The notes beneath the pieces were generated by a model. That model searched no databases. It saw only the letters and a list, made by a program, of their open reading frames with translations, and was not told the origin of the DNA. The translations under genes and the position numbers were made by a program. DNA of 64,000 nt from Cellulosimicrobium funkei (GTDB taxonomy: Bacteria; Actinomycetota; Actinomycetes; Actinomycetales; Cellulomonadaceae): the NCBI RefSeq assembly GCF_004519295.1, contig NZ_SOZH01000005.1:248001-312000 (forward strand), in the 5' to 3' direction. Positions within the stretch are counted from its first letter, which is position 1; each line of letters starts with the position of its first letter. Below, in pieces: positions 8,763 through 26,859 of the stretch.

Positions 8763-9875
8763 TCACTTGGTGAGCTCCTCCAGGGTGGGATCGCCCGCGT
8801 AGACCTCGGCGGCGTTCTCCTGCGTGACGATGACGGGCTCGAGCAGGAAGGCCGGGACGACCTTCACGCCGTTGTCGTACGACTCGGTGTCGTTGATCTC
8901 CGGCTCGTCGCCCGCCTGGAGCGCCGTGACCGCGTTGATCGACTCCTCGACGAGCTTGCGCGTGTCCTTGTAGATCGTCGAGTACTGCTCGCCCGCGACG
9001 ATCGACTTCACGGACTCGACCTCGGAGTCCTGGCCGGTGATGACCGGGGTCTCCTTGCCGGCCTGCTTCGCCGAGGTGAGGGCGGCGCGCGCCAGGGTGT
9101 CGTTCGGCGACAGGACGCCGTCGATCTCCTTGTCGGAGTAGCTGCCCGAGAGCACCGTGTCCATGCGCTTCTGGGCGTTCTCGGCCTTCCAGCCCTGCGT
9201 CGCGACCTGCTCGAACGACGTCTGGCCCGACGGGATGACGAGCGTGCCGTCGTCGATCTTCGGCTGGAGGACGCTCATGGCGCCCTCGAAGAACGGCGTC
9301 GAGTTCGCGTCGTCGGGCGAGCCGGCGATGAGCTCGACGTTGTACGGCGCCTCGCCCTTGCGCTCCTCGAGGCCCTGGAGCAGGGCCTGGCCCTGGAGCT
9401 CGCCGACCTTGAAGTTGTCGAACGCGATGTACTCGTCCACGGCGTCCGTGTTCTTCACGAGACGGTCGTAGGCGATGACGGTCGCGCCGTTGTCCTTGGC
9501 GTTCTTGAGCTGGGTGCCGAGCTGCGACCCGTCGATCGCGCCGACGATGATCACCTTCGCGCCCTGCTCGACCATCGCGTCGATCTGGCTCTGCTGCTCG
9601 GAGACGCCGCCGTTGGCGAACTGGACGATCGGCTTGAAGCCGGCCTCCTCGAGACCGTCGTTGAACAGGCTCTCGGCGAGGACCCAGTTCTCCGACGTCT
9701 TCTGCGGCAGCGCGACACCGATCGTCGCGCCCTCCTCGAAGCCGGCCGCCGCGGACTCGCCGCCGCCGGACGTCTCGCCGCCACCGCTGTCGCCCCCGCG
9801 CTCGGAGGAGCAGCCGCTGAGCACGAGCGCGCTCGCGGCGGTGAGCGCCAGGAGCGTCGTGGTGAGCTTCTTCAT
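8763..9875 (-). CDS. chvE: Monosaccharide ABC transporter, ChvE-type substrate-binding lipoprotein
   Basis: This 370-residue secreted protein has a lipoprotein signal ending in LVLSGC, with the lipid-modified Cys at residue 22, then a Gly/Ser/Glu-rich linker and a periplasmic-binding-protein fold of sugar type (GVALPQKTSENWVLAESLFNDGLEEAGF; ANGGVSEQQSQIDAMVEQGAKVIIVGAIDGS). In the ChvE family this binds several aldoses and hands them to the permease. It is the last gene of an operon transcribed gguA, gguB, chvE and lies 71 nt beyond gguB. The exact sugar specificity cannot be read from the sequence. Confidence 0.93.
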   Translation of the reverse strand: MKKLTTTLLALTAASALVLSGCSSERGGDSGGGETSGGGESAAAGFEEGATIGVALPQKTSENWVLAESLFNDGLEEAGFKPIVQFANGGVSEQQSQIDAMVEQGAKVIIVGAIDGSQLGTQLKNAKDNGATVIAYDRLVKNTDAVDEYIAFDNFKVGELQGQALLQGLEERKGEAPYNVELIAGSPDDANSTPFFEGAMSVLQPKIDDGTLVIPSGQTSFEQVATQGWKAENAQKRMDTVLSGSYSDKEIDGVLSPNDTLARAALTSAKQAGKETPVITGQDSEVESVKSIVAGEQYSTIYKDTRKLVEESINAVTALQAGDEPEINDTESYDNGVKVVPAFLLEPVIVTQENAAEVYAGDPTLEELTK

Positions 9876-9946
9876 GGGTACCACTTTCTGTCGGGCATCC
9901 GTCGTCGGATGCGGTCCGGGGGTCGTGCGGGAAGGTTCGGGAGGGC

Positions 9947-11236
9947 TCAGCCCTTGGCGGCCGTGGCGCCGGCCTCGACCGGGACCTCGGGCTGCGGGTC
10001 GTCGGCGCCGGTGACGGCACCGGTGCCCTTGTCGCGTCGCGAGGGGAAGATCAGCCCGATGATCGACGGGCGGCCCTGCACCTTGTTGTAGACGTCGAAC
10101 GCGACCGCGATGAGGAGCACGAGGCCCTTGATGATCTGGGTGCGGTCCGAGCCGATGCCCATGAGCTGCAGGCCGTTGTTGAGCACGGCCATGACGAGCC
10201 CGCCGATGACGGAGCCGACGACCGTGCCGACGCCGCCCGAGACGGCGGCGCCGCCGATGAAGACGGCCGCGATCGCGTCGAGCTCCCACATGTTGCCGTC
10301 GAAGGGGCCGGACGCGGTCGAGCGGCCGATGAAGATCATGCCCGCGAGCGCCGCGAGGACCGACATGTTCATCATGACGAAGAAGTTCGTGCGCTTGATG
10401 TCGACGCCGGACAGCGCCGCGGCGGCCCGGTTGCCGCCGACCGCGTACACGTGGCGGCCGCCGACGGTCCGCTGCGCGACGAACTGGTAGACGATGACGA
10501 GCAGGATGAGGATGACCGCGGGCACGGGGATCGAGGTCCCGACGCGGCCCGAGCCGTAGAGGTACGTGAGGTAGGCGATGACGGCGCTGAAGAGGACGAC
10601 GCGCGTCACGGCGACCGACGTCGGGACCGGGTCGGCGCCGAGCTTGCGGGCGCTGGCCCGGCGGCGGAGCTCCGACCACACGACCGCCGCGATCGCGAGG
10701 ACGCCGAGCAGGAGCGTCGAGTTGTTGAGACCGGTGCCCGGTCCCCACTCGGGCAGGTAGCCGCCGCCGATCCACTGGATCTCGGTCGGGACGGGGACGG
10801 TGTTGGACTTGCCGATGTACTGGTTGAGGCCGCGGAAGATCATCATCCCGGCGAGGGTCGTGATGAAGCCCGGGATGCCGACGTACGCGACCCAGAAGCC
10901 CTGCCACGCGCCGATGACCGCGCCGACGCACAGCCCCAGGAGGATGCCGAGCCACCACGGGATCCCCCAGTCCCGGATCGCGAGGGCGACGATGATGCCG
11001 GTCACCGCCGCGACCGACCCGACGGACAGGTCGATGTGGCCCGCGATGATCACGAGCACCATGCCGATCGCGAGGATGAGGATGTAGGAGTTGCCGTTGA
11101 GCAGGTTCTGCGCGTTGCTCGGGGTGAGGACGCGCCCCCCGGTCGCGATCTGGAAGAAGATGATCAGGGCGAGGAGCGCGAAGAGCATGCCGAACTGGCG
11201 CGCTCCGCCGCTCAGCAGCTGCTTGATGGACGACAT
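9947..11236 (-). CDS. gguB: Monosaccharide ABC transporter permease, GguB/MmsB-like
   Basis: This 429-residue membrane protein has about ten hydrophobic segments and the branched-permease signature ILILAIGMVLVIIAGHIDLSVGSVAAVTG near residues 52-80. The C-terminal AVFIGGAAVSGGVGTVVGSVIGGLVMAVLNNG segment is the coupling region seen in ribose/xylose type permeases. It should form the channel of the ChvE-type importer in the cytoplasmic membrane. It lies 54 nt downstream of the ATPase gene and 71 nt before chvE. Confidence 0.93.
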   Translation of the reverse strand: MSSIKQLLSGGARQFGMLFALLALIIFFQIATGGRVLTPSNAQNLLNGNSYILILAIGMVLVIIAGHIDLSVGSVAAVTGIIVALAIRDWGIPWWLGILLGLCVGAVIGAWQGFWVAYVGIPGFITTLAGMMIFRGLNQYIGKSNTVPVPTEIQWIGGGYLPEWGPGTGLNNSTLLLGVLAIAAVVWSELRRRASARKLGADPVPTSVAVTRVVLFSAVIAYLTYLYGSGRVGTSIPVPAVILILLVIVYQFVAQRTVGGRHVYAVGGNRAAAALSGVDIKRTNFFVMMNMSVLAALAGMIFIGRSTASGPFDGNMWELDAIAAVFIGGAAVSGGVGTVVGSVIGGLVMAVLNNGLQLMGIGSDRTQIIKGLVLLIAVAFDVYNKVQGRPSIIGLIFPSRRDKGTGAVTGADDPQPEVPVEAGATAAKG

Positions 11237-11290
11237 CGTCGGTGGTTCCTTCTCGGTCGAGACGGGGTGGCTGGGGGTGGGGCGGCCGGG

Positions 11291-12847
11291 TCAGGCCGCG
11301 TCGGCGGGCGCGTCGCTCTGCGTCCCGGTCATGAGCCGCATGAGCCCCTCCTGGGTCGCGTCGGCCCGGGAGACCTCACCGGTGATGCGCCCCTCGAAGA
11401 CGGTGTAGATGCGGTCGCACAGCCCGAGCAGCTCGGGCAGCTCCGACGAGATGACGACCACGCCGCGGCCCGCGTCCGCGAGCTTCTGGACGAGCCCGTA
11501 GATCTCGTACTTGGCGCCGACGTCGATCCCGCGCGTCGGCTCGTCGAGGATGAGGAGCTCCGGCTCGGTGTACATCCACTTGGCGAGCAGCACCTTCTGC
11601 TGGTTGCCGCCGGAGAGCTTCGCGACGCCCTCGTGCACGCTCGGCGCCTTGATGGAGAACGCCTTGCGGTAGCCCTCCGCCGCGACGAACGCCGCGTCGC
11701 GGTCGATGACGCCGGCCTTCGCGATGCGCGGCAGGTTCGCCGACTGGATCGTGCCCAGGATCGTGTCGAGCAGGTTGAGGCCGAGGGACTTGCGGTCCTC
11801 GGGGACGTACGCGATGCGGTTCTCGATCGCCGAGAGCACCGTGGGCATGGAGACCTCGCGCCCGTCGATGCGGACGACGCCGGAGAGGTAGCGCCCGTAG
11901 GTGCGCCCGAAGATCGAGCGCGCGAGCTCGGTGCGCCCCGCGCCCATGATCCCGGCGAAGCCGACGATCTCACCGCGTCGCACGTGGAAGGTCGACCCCT
12001 TGCACACGAGGCGGCCGGGCACCTCGGGGTGCTCGACGGTCCACCCCTCGACCTCGAAGAAGGTCTCGCCGATCGACGGGGTGTGGTCGGGGAAGCGCGA
12101 CTCGAGCGACCGGCCAACCATGCCGCGGATGATGCGGTCCTCGTCGACGGCGTCGTGCTTCACGTCGAGCGTCTCGATCGAGCGGCCGTCGCGGATGATC
12201 GTGATCGAGTCCGCGATGGCCTCGATCTCGTTGAGCTTGTGGGAGATGATGATGCTCGTCATGCCGCGGGAGCGCAGGCCGCGCAGCAGGTCGAGCAGGT
12301 GCTCCGAGTCCTCCTCGTTGAGCGCGGACGTCGGCTCGTCGAGGATGAGTAGGCGCACGTCCTTCGCCAGCGCGCGGGCGATCTCCACGAGCTGCTGCTT
12401 GCCGACACCGATGTTCTTGATCTGGGCGTCGGGCGACTCCTGGAGCCCGACGCGGGCCATGAGCTCCTCCGCCCGGCGCCGCGCCACGCCCCAGTCGATG
12501 CCGAACGACCCCTTGACCTCGTTGCCGAGGAAGATGTTCTCGGTGATCGAGAGCTCCGGGATGAGCGCGAGCTCCTGGTGGATGATGACGATGCCCGCCT
12601 GCTCGCTCGAGCGGATGTCCTTGAACCGGACCTCGGCACCCTCGTAGTAGATGTCGCCCGTGTACGTGCCGTGCGGGTACACGCCCGAGAGCACCTTCAT
12701 GAGCGTCGACTTGCCGGCGCCGTTCTCCCCGCAGATCGCGTGGATCTCCCCTGCGCGGACGCGCAGGTTGACGTCGTCGAGGGCGCGCACGCCCGGGAAC
12801 TCCTTGGTGATGCCCCGCATCTCGAGGATCACGCGCTCGTCCGTCAT
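11291..12847 (-). CDS. gguA: Monosaccharide ABC transporter ATPase, GguA/MmsA-like
   Basis: This 518-residue protein carries two ATPase domains, as in RbsA/XylG. The first has Walker [10 protein letters not shown] (near residue 37), [13 protein letters not shown] and [11 protein letters not shown]. The second has a degenerate Walker A ([10 protein letters not shown]) but a perfect LSGGNQQK signature and [13 protein letters not shown] degenerate second P-loop is normal for this family. Start choice: ATG 12847 is preceded by GGAGGAGG. It is the promoter-proximal gene; the 350-nt region before it holds a promoter, two LacI-type palindromes and a leader hairpin. Confidence 0.95.
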   Translation of the reverse strand: MTDERVILEMRGITKEFPGVRALDDVNLRVRAGEIHAICGENGAGKSTLMKVLSGVYPHGTYTGDIYYEGAEVRFKDIRSSEQAGIVIIHQELALIPELSITENIFLGNEVKGSFGIDWGVARRRAEELMARVGLQESPDAQIKNIGVGKQQLVEIARALAKDVRLLILDEPTSALNEEDSEHLLDLLRGLRSRGMTSIIISHKLNEIEAIADSITIIRDGRSIETLDVKHDAVDEDRIIRGMVGRSLESRFPDHTPSIGETFFEVEGWTVEHPEVPGRLVCKGSTFHVRRGEIVGFAGIMGAGRTELARSIFGRTYGRYLSGVVRIDGREVSMPTVLSAIENRIAYVPEDRKSLGLNLLDTILGTIQSANLPRIAKAGVIDRDAAFVAAEGYRKAFSIKAPSVHEGVAKLSGGNQQKVLLAKWMYTEPELLILDEPTRGIDVGAKYEIYGLVQKLADAGRGVVVISSELPELLGLCDRIYTVFEGRITGEVSRADATQEGLMRLMTGTQSDAPADAA

Positions 12848-12873
12848 CGGACCTCCTCCTGCCGAGGACAGCG

Positions 12874-12895
12874 CGCGGGGCACCTGTGCCCCGCG
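12874..12895 (-). promoter_or_regulatory. Hairpin in the gguA 5' leader
   Basis: A perfect 10-bp inverted repeat, CGCGGGGCAC / GTGCCCCGCG separated by CT, lies between the predicted transcription start and the gguA ribosome site. It could stabilise the mRNA or attenuate transcription; the sequence does not decide which. Confidence 0.45.
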
Positions 12896-12931
12896 GACCC
12901 GGACACCCTCAGCGCCGTCCGAGCGGGCCCG

Positions 12932-12961
12932 ACGCTATGCCCGTCGCGATCTTGGCGTCAA
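12932..12961 (-). promoter_or_regulatory. Predicted promoter of the gguA-gguB-chvE operon
   Basis: On the minus strand TTGACG (12956-12961) is followed after 18 bp by TAGCGT (12932-12937), a good actinobacterial housekeeping promoter. Transcription would begin about 80 nt before gguA. Confidence 0.55.
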
Positions 12962-13039
12962 CTCCTGAACGCAAGGCCGGGGCGAACTGTGATCGAATAG
13001 CGACCTTGGTCCTATGACAGCGCAGACATATGCCCCGGA

Positions 13040-13104
13040 TGTGAGCGCGAACACGTGCGGTCTGGCCCAAGCGATCAGGACGTGAATGCTTGAGAGCGCT
13101 TTCA
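13040..13104. promoter_or_regulatory. Two LacI-family type operator palindromes upstream of the sugar importer
   Basis: TGAGAGCGCTTTCA (13091-13104) is a nearly perfect palindrome with the CG centre and TG...CA ends typical of LacI/GalR-family operators. TGTGAGCGCGAACA (13040-13053) is a weaker copy 51 bp closer to gguA. Both lie 80-150 bp upstream of the predicted -35 box. No LacI-family gene is in the window, so the regulator is encoded elsewhere. The rest of 12848-13197 shows no gene. Confidence 0.55.
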
Positions 13105-13197
13105 GGCGAGAGCGCACACAGCGCTGCCGACAGGCGTGGTGCACCGAGGCGGCCGCGGCGGTGCCGGCCGTCCGGGCCTCGCGAGGTGGGAGCGGGC

Positions 13198-13689
13198 CTA
13201 GCGAGGTGGGAGCGGGCGCTTGAAGCCCTCGTGCGACTGCTCGTAACCGAGCGACCGGTAGAACCGGTGGGCGTCCGTGCGTCGCTTGTCGGACGTGAGC
13301 TGGGCGAGCGCGCAGCCACGCGCGACACCCCACGCGTGCGCCCAGGCCATCATGGCGCGGCCGACGCCCTGCCCTCGCAGCCGCCGGTCGACCCGGACGG
13401 CCTCGACCAGCAGCCGCGACGCACCGCCGCGCGAGATCCCCGGGACGACCGTGACCTGCATGGTGCCCACGACCTCGCCGCCGCGCTCCACGACCACCAG
13501 GGCGTTGTTCGGGTCCGCGTCGATCGCGGCGAACGCCGCCTCGTGCTCGGGGCCGACCTCGCCGGTGCGGGCGCGCGCGATCGCGTCGTCGGCGATGAGC
13601 TCGACCACCCGGGGCAGGTCGGCGGCGACGGCCGGACGGAAGACGAGACCCGCCGTCGGGCGGACGGCGGGCGAGGGCGAGGTGGTCAC
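13198..13689 (-). CDS. GNAT family N-acetyltransferase
   Basis: A GNAT domain is clear: GLVFRPAVAADLPRVVEL at the N terminus, VEAVRVDRRLRGQGVGRAMMAWA for acetyl-CoA binding, and DAHRFYRSLGYEQSHEGFKRPL as the C-terminal motif. The acceptor is unknown. Start choice: GTG 13689 (163 residues) lies 8 nt after TAGCGT on the minus strand, so the message is probably leaderless; the longer frame from TTG 13725 would start upstream of that promoter. It is a single gene between the sugar importer and the pullulanase terminator. Confidence 0.85.
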   Translation of the reverse strand: MTTSPSPAVRPTAGLVFRPAVAADLPRVVELIADDAIARARTGEVGPEHEAAFAAIDADPNNALVVVERGGEVVGTMQVTVVPGISRGGASRLLVEAVRVDRRLRGQGVGRAMMAWAHAWGVARGCALAQLTSDKRRTDAHRFYRSLGYEQSHEGFKRPLPPR

Positions 13690-13765
13690 GGCTCGCGACG
13701 CTAGCACCAGCCCCCCGGGAGACAACGACGCGGACCGGGGTGCGCCGAGGTAGACCCCGGGTAGG

Positions 13766-13805
13766 CCGAGGGAGAGCCCTGGTGATGACCAGGGCTCTCC
13801 CTCGG
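13766..13805 (-). terminator. Strong terminator after the amylopullulanase gene
   Basis: An 18-bp perfect stem with a GATG loop (arms CCGAGGGAGAGCCCTGGT and its complement) lies about 27 nt beyond the stop codon. Outer arms CCGAGGTAG (13745-13753) and CTACCTCGG (13815-13823) extend it into a nested hairpin. Confidence 0.8.
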
Positions 13806-13831
13806 CGGGTCGTCCTACCTCGGCGGTCGGC

Positions 13832-20023
<6,192 letters not shown>

Positions 20024-20153
20024 GAGGACTCCCTCGTCCGGTGGCTGGTGCGGGACCGCAGGCGTGAGCAGGCAGGTGCCGGCAAGGACGCGGACGACGG
20101 GACCAGCAGCGGGCGACGTCGACCGCGGCTTTCTCAGCGTACGGCTGAGCCGA

Positions 20154-20182
20154 ACTGTACTGGTTGCAGAAAGTTGCAGCAA
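20154..20182 (-). promoter_or_regulatory. Promoter of the amylopullulanase gene with an overlapping palindromic operator
   Basis: On the minus strand TTGCTG (20177-20182), 17 bp, then TACAGT (20154-20159) make a good promoter. The 19-bp imperfect palindrome TTGCAGAAAGTTGCAGCAA (20164-20182, 7 of 9 pairs) covers the -35 and spacer, the place for a repressor. It resembles sites of LacI-family maltose/starch regulators such as MalR (family inference). Confidence 0.6.
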
Positions 20183-20237
20183 GGTTCGGCAAACGACGCG
20201 CCCGCGCTGTGCCGCGCCGTTGCCCGGACACGACGAA

Positions 20238-20285
20238 CCCGGGGTCGCCCCGCTCAGGAAGTCCTGGCGAGGGGCGGCCCCGGGT
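20238..20285 (-). terminator. Hairpin after the fused ABC exporter gene
   Basis: Arms ACCCGGGGTCGCCCC and GGGGCGGCCCCGGGT pair with one mismatch across a loop, starting 18 nt past the stop codon at 20303. Confidence 0.6.
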
Positions 20286-20302
20286 CCGGGAGGTCGCGGT
20301 GG

Positions 20303-23300
20303 TCAGCCCGCGAGATGGCCCCAGCGCGGGGCGAGCTCGGACCACGGCCCGACGGCGGCGACCCGGCCCTCGTCGAGCACGACCACGCGGTCCGCCCGGG
20401 CGAGCGCCGCGCGCTTGGACGTCGCGCCCACGACCGTGGTCCCCCGCTCGCGCAGCGACTCCCACAGCTCGATCTCCGTCGCCGCGTCGAGCGCGCTGGA
20501 GACGTCGTCGGCCAGCAGCAGCTCGGCGTCGGTCGCGAGCGCCCGCGCCAGGGCGAGCCGCTGGACCTGGCCGCCCGAGAGCCGGACGCCGCGGTGCCCG
20601 ACGAGCGCCTCGTGCCCGCCCGCCTCGACGACGTCCCGCTCGAGACGCGCGGCCGCGACGGGCCCGTGGACGTCGCGCTCGTGGCCGAGCCGCACGTTGT
20701 CCGCGAACGTCCCGGAGAGCACGCGCGGCACCTGCGCGACGTGCGCGACCTGGCCCGGCCGCAGGAACGTCTGGGCGTCGACGACGTCCGTGCCGTTCCA
20801 GCGGATGCGGCCCGTGTGCTCCATGAGGCCCGCGAGCGCCGAGAGCAGGCTCGACTTGCCCGCGCCGACCTGCCCGAGCAGCAGGACGAGCTCGCCGCGG
20901 CCGACGGACAGGTCCACGTCCTGGACGCCGATCGTGCCGTCGTCGTGCAGCGCGGTCACGCCGTCCAGGTCGATCCGCTCGAGCGGCCGCCGGGGGCCCG
21001 GGTCGGGCGTGGGGGCGGCGCCCGTGAGCAGGTCGACGCCGGGCGGCAGGTCCATGAGGTCCGTCCCGGCGGCGAACCGGCTCGTCGCGCGCTGCCACGA
21101 GCGCGTGCCGGGCGCCTCGGTCACGACGGCGCCCGCGACGACCCCGAACCAGCCGAAGCCGGTCACGGCGTTGGCGACGAGGAGCGCCGTCGCGAGGTCC
21201 CACGTCCCGGTGAGCAGCCCGGCCCACGCCGCGACGACGCCGAGCTGGATCATGACGAGGGGGACACCGTCGAGCGCGGCCTGCACGCGGTGCTCGAAGA
21301 CGGCGGCGCGCACGCGCCCGGCGTCCACCTCGCGCAGGTGCGCGTGCACCTGCGGCGTACGGGCGGCGAGCTTCACCGTCCGCGCGGAGTCGAGCGCCGA
21401 GACGAGCGCGCGGCCGAACCGGGCGCGCGCGGCCGACGACCGGGTTGCCGACCGCCCGGCGATCGGCCGCCCGAGCGCCGACGCCGCCGCGGACACGACC
21501 ATGACGGCGAGGAGCACCGCGCCGGCGAGCCACGACCGGCTGAGCAGCGCGGTGACGCCCGCGATGACGAGGCCGTTGACGAAGTCGACCCAGCGGTCGG
21601 CATACCGGACGAACCGGTCGGCGTCCATGGCACGGGCGACGACCTCGCCGGGCGGCGTGGCCGTGAGCCGGTGCTGACGGGTCTGGCCCGCCATGACCGC
21701 CATGCGCACGCGCAGCAGCACCTCGACCCACCAGCGCGGGTAGACGTACAGCGCCCACGCGAGGCACAGGGGCGCGACCACGAGCAGCACGGCGAGCGGC
21801 ACGAGCTGACGCGCCGGGAAGCCGGAGCCGAGGTCCTGGACCGCCTGTCCCCAGAGGAAGCCGGTGACGGCACCCTGGGCCGAGACGAGGCTCGTGACGA
21901 GGAACAGGACCGCGCCCACGACGCCCCACGCCGGGCGGACGAACAGCGCGTGCGCGACGCCGCGCGCGAGGCTCGGCCCGTCGCCCGGGTCGTCGAGGAC
22001 CGGCGGCTCGCCACGCCGCCGGCGTCCGCCGACCGCGTCGGAGGCGCGGGCCGCGGGCGTCTCGCCCTCGGCGCCCGCGTCGTCCTGCGCGACCGCGTGG
22101 TCCTGCACGGCCGCGGACGCCGCGGGCACGGCGGCGGGCGCCGGGTCGCCGGGGGCGAGGTCGTCGACGTCGTCGCCGCCCGGGCCGCCGTCCTGCGCGA
22201 CGCTCGCGACGAGCAGGTCGCGGTAGGGACCGGGGGCGTGGGCGAGCGCGGCGCGCTCGCCCTGCTGCACGACCCGGCCGTGGTCGAGGACGGCCAGCAG
22301 CCCTGCCCGCTCGATCGTCGTGAGCCGGTGCGCCACGAGCACGCCCGTGCGCCCCGCGAGCAGCCGCTCCGACGCGGCGACGACGCGCGCCTCCGTGAGC
22401 GGGTCCATGCGCGCCGTCGCCTCGTCGAGCACGACGACCTGCACGTCGCGCACCAGCAGGCGCGCGAACGCGACGAGCTGCTCCTCCCCCGCGGAGAGCG
22501 AGGTCCCGCCGGGACCGAGCAGGGTGTCCAGGCCGTCGGGCAGGCCCGCGACCCAGTCGTCGAGCCGCAGCTCGCGCACGGCCGCCTCGACGTCGGACCG
22601 CGGGACGTCCGCGAACAGCGCGACGTTCTCCGCGAGCGTGCCCGCGAGGATCTCGGTGCGCTGCGTGACGACGCCGACGGCCGCGCGCAGCGCCTGGAGG
22701 TCGAGGTCGCGCACGTCCACGCCGCCGACGAGCACGGCGCCGCGCGGCGGCTCGACCGCGCGCGAGAGCAGCGACGCGAGGGTCGACTTGCCCGAGCCGG
22801 TGCGCCCGACGAGCGCGACCGTCTCCCCCGCGGGGACGTGCAGGTCCACCCCGTCGAGCGCGAACGTGCCCTCGGCGTAGGAGAAGTGCAGGTCGCGCAC
22901 CTCGATCCCGACCGGCCCGGCGGGCAGCGTGCGCCCGCCCGTCGGCTCGGGCTCGACGGCGAGCATCTGCCGGATGCGCGTGAGCGCGCCCAGCCCCTCC
23001 TGGATGTCCGGGAGGTGGTGGACCAGGTTGTCCACCTGCCCGACGAAGAGCGCGGTCACGAGGAACAGGGTGACGAGCCGGTCGACGCCCAGGTCGCCGT
23101 CCGCGGCGAGCGCGGCGCCCGCCACGGCCACGCCCGCGAGCAGCGAGGCGAGCACGAGACCGGCGCGGCGGAGCATGCGCGCCTCGACGACGAGCACGGC
23201 CTCGAACTTCCGGTGCACCCGGGCCGAGCGCTCGGCGAGGCGCCGGATCGCGAACGACTGCCCGAGGCTCGTGCGCAGGTCGTCCCGCGCGGCGACGGAC

Positions 23301-23959
23301 TCCTCGAACGCCGCGGCGTGGTCCGTCCACGCCATCTCCTCGATGACCTTGCGGCGCGCGATCTCGCCCAGCATCGGGCGTACGATGAACCACGCGACCG
23401 CCCCCAGCACCGGGAAGAGGACCCACGCCGGCCACCAGGTGAGGCCGGCGACGACCCACATCGGCAGCACGCCGACGACGGTGCGGCCCGCGCCCCAGAG
23501 CTGACGGCGCACGAGCGTGCCGACGGCGTGCGTGTCGTCGTCGACGCGGTCGAGCACCTCGCCGACCGCCTGCTCCGTGAGCGTGGCGAGCGGCTGGTGC
23601 AGCGCCGCGGTGAGGAGGTCGCCGCGCAGGCGGCCCTCGGCGCGGTCGACCACGCCCGCCCACACGACCTGGCCGACGGTGTCGAGCAGCGCCGCGCCGA
23701 CGACGCACGCGGCGAGGAGCTGGAGCGTCGCCGTCGTCGGGTCCTCGGCGAGCCACCCGGCGATGACGGTGCCCAGCGCGGCGCCGACCGCGCCCACGGT
23801 GAGCGCGAGCAGCGCGACGACGGCCTGCGGCCCCCGCAGGCGGCGCCAGTCCAGGCGCCGGGCCGGGTCGGGCGAGCGCGGGGCGGCGGCCGACGGCGCG
23901 GCGTGCGGGTCGGACGGGGGGTTCGTGGGCTGCTCGGTCGGCAGGGAGGCGTCGATCAT
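20303..23959 (-). CDS. Fused ABC exporter (TM-ATPase-TM-ATPase) with one degenerate ATP site
   Basis: This 1218-residue protein joins two complete half-exporters. Half one: membrane domain about residues 45-310, Walker A GRTGSGKST near 386, signature LSAGEEQ, Walker B VVLDEATARMD and switch VAHRLTT. Half two: membrane domain about 665-960, Walker A GQVGAGKSS near 1030, perfect LSGGQVQR, Walker B LLLADDVSSALD and switch region VGATSKRAAL. ATPase one therefore keeps the catalytic Glu and switch His, while ATPase two has Asp and Lys in their places. The competent site would combine ATPase-one P-loop with the ATPase-two signature, as in heterodimeric exporters. Substrate unknown. Start ATG 23959. 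It is probably a single-gene transcript. Confidence 0.92.
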   Translation of the reverse strand: MIDASLPTEQPTNPPSDPHAAPSAAAPRSPDPARRLDWRRLRGPQAVVALLALTVGAVGAALGTVIAGWLAEDPTTATLQLLAACVVGAALLDTVGQVVWAGVVDRAEGRLRGDLLTAALHQPLATLTEQAVGEVLDRVDDDTHAVGTLVRRQLWGAGRTVVGVLPMWVVAGLTWWPAWVLFPVLGAVAWFIVRPMLGEIARRKVIEEMAWTDHAAAFEESVAARDDLRTSLGQSFAIRRLAERSARVHRKFEAVLVVEARMLRRAGLVLASLLAGVAVAGAALAADGDLGVDRLVTLFLVTALFVGQVDNLVHHLPDIQEGLGALTRIRQMLAVEPEPTGGRTLPAGPVGIEVRDLHFSYAEGTFALDGVDLHVPAGETVALVGRTGSGKSTLASLLSRAVEPPRGAVLVGGVDVRDLDLQALRAAVGVVTQRTEILAGTLAENVALFADVPRSDVEAAVRELRLDDWVAGLPDGLDTLLGPGGTSLSAGEEQLVAFARLLVRDVQVVVLDEATARMDPLTEARVVAASERLLAGRTGVLVAHRLTTIERAGLLAVLDHGRVVQQGERAALAHAPGPYRDLLVASVAQDGGPGGDDVDDLAPGDPAPAAVPAASAAVQDHAVAQDDAGAEGETPAARASDAVGGRRRRGEPPVLDDPGDGPSLARGVAHALFVRPAWGVVGAVLFLVTSLVSAQGAVTGFLWGQAVQDLGSGFPARQLVPLAVLLVVAPLCLAWALYVYPRWWVEVLLRVRMAVMAGQTRQHRLTATPPGEVVARAMDADRFVRYADRWVDFVNGLVIAGVTALLSRSWLAGAVLLAVMVVSAAASALGRPIAGRSATRSSAARARFGRALVSALDSARTVKLAARTPQVHAHLREVDAGRVRAAVFEHRVQAALDGVPLVMIQLGVVAAWAGLLTGTWDLATALLVANAVTGFGWFGVVAGAVVTEAPGTRSWQRATSRFAAGTDLMDLPPGVDLLTGAAPTPDPGPRRPLERIDLDGVTALHDDGTIGVQDVDLSVGRGELVLLLGQVGAGKSSLLSALAGLMEHTGRIRWNGTDVVDAQTFLRPGQVAHVAQVPRVLSGTFADNVRLGHERDVHGPVAAARLERDVVEAGGHEALVGHRGVRLSGGQVQRLALARALATDAELLLADDVSSALDAATEIELWESLRERGTTVVGATSKRAALARADRVVVLDEGRVAAVGPWSELAPRWGHLAG

Positions 23960-24089
23960 GGCCCCACGACCCTACGGCGACCCACCCCCGCCGACGCAGG
24001 GATTTTCGCAGCCCGCAGCCCTGCCCGGCCCGGTCGGCGCGGGGCCGAGCCGGGCCGGCTCGCGTCGGCCCTGCCCGGCCCCGGACGCA

Positions 24090-24123
24090 GCGCGGCCCGG
24101 GTCCCGAAGGACCCGGGCCGCGC
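24090..24123 (-). terminator. Terminator after mdh
   Basis: A 15-bp perfect GC stem, GCGCGGCCCGGGTCC / GGACCCGGGCCGCGC with loop CGAA, lies 9 nt past the stop codon. Confidence 0.8.
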
Positions 24124-24132
24124 AGGTACGGC

Positions 24133-26624
<2,492 letters not shown>

Positions 26625-26859
26625 CTTTGGCGACGCCCGGCGGACCGTTCGGATCGTGAGACTTGGCGTCCGTTCTCAGGTGCAGCACCGCAGATTCCCA
26701 CGCATCTCCCGGGTGGTGGTGGCAAGATGCCCCCAGATGCCGGAATGGCCGGGCACTCGGTCAGGCATCGTGCCGTCGTCCCGACGGCCCGCCGGTGCCG
26801 CACCGCGGCACACCGGGCCGGGACTGCCCGAAGTTCCCACCGAACCAGACAGGATCATC

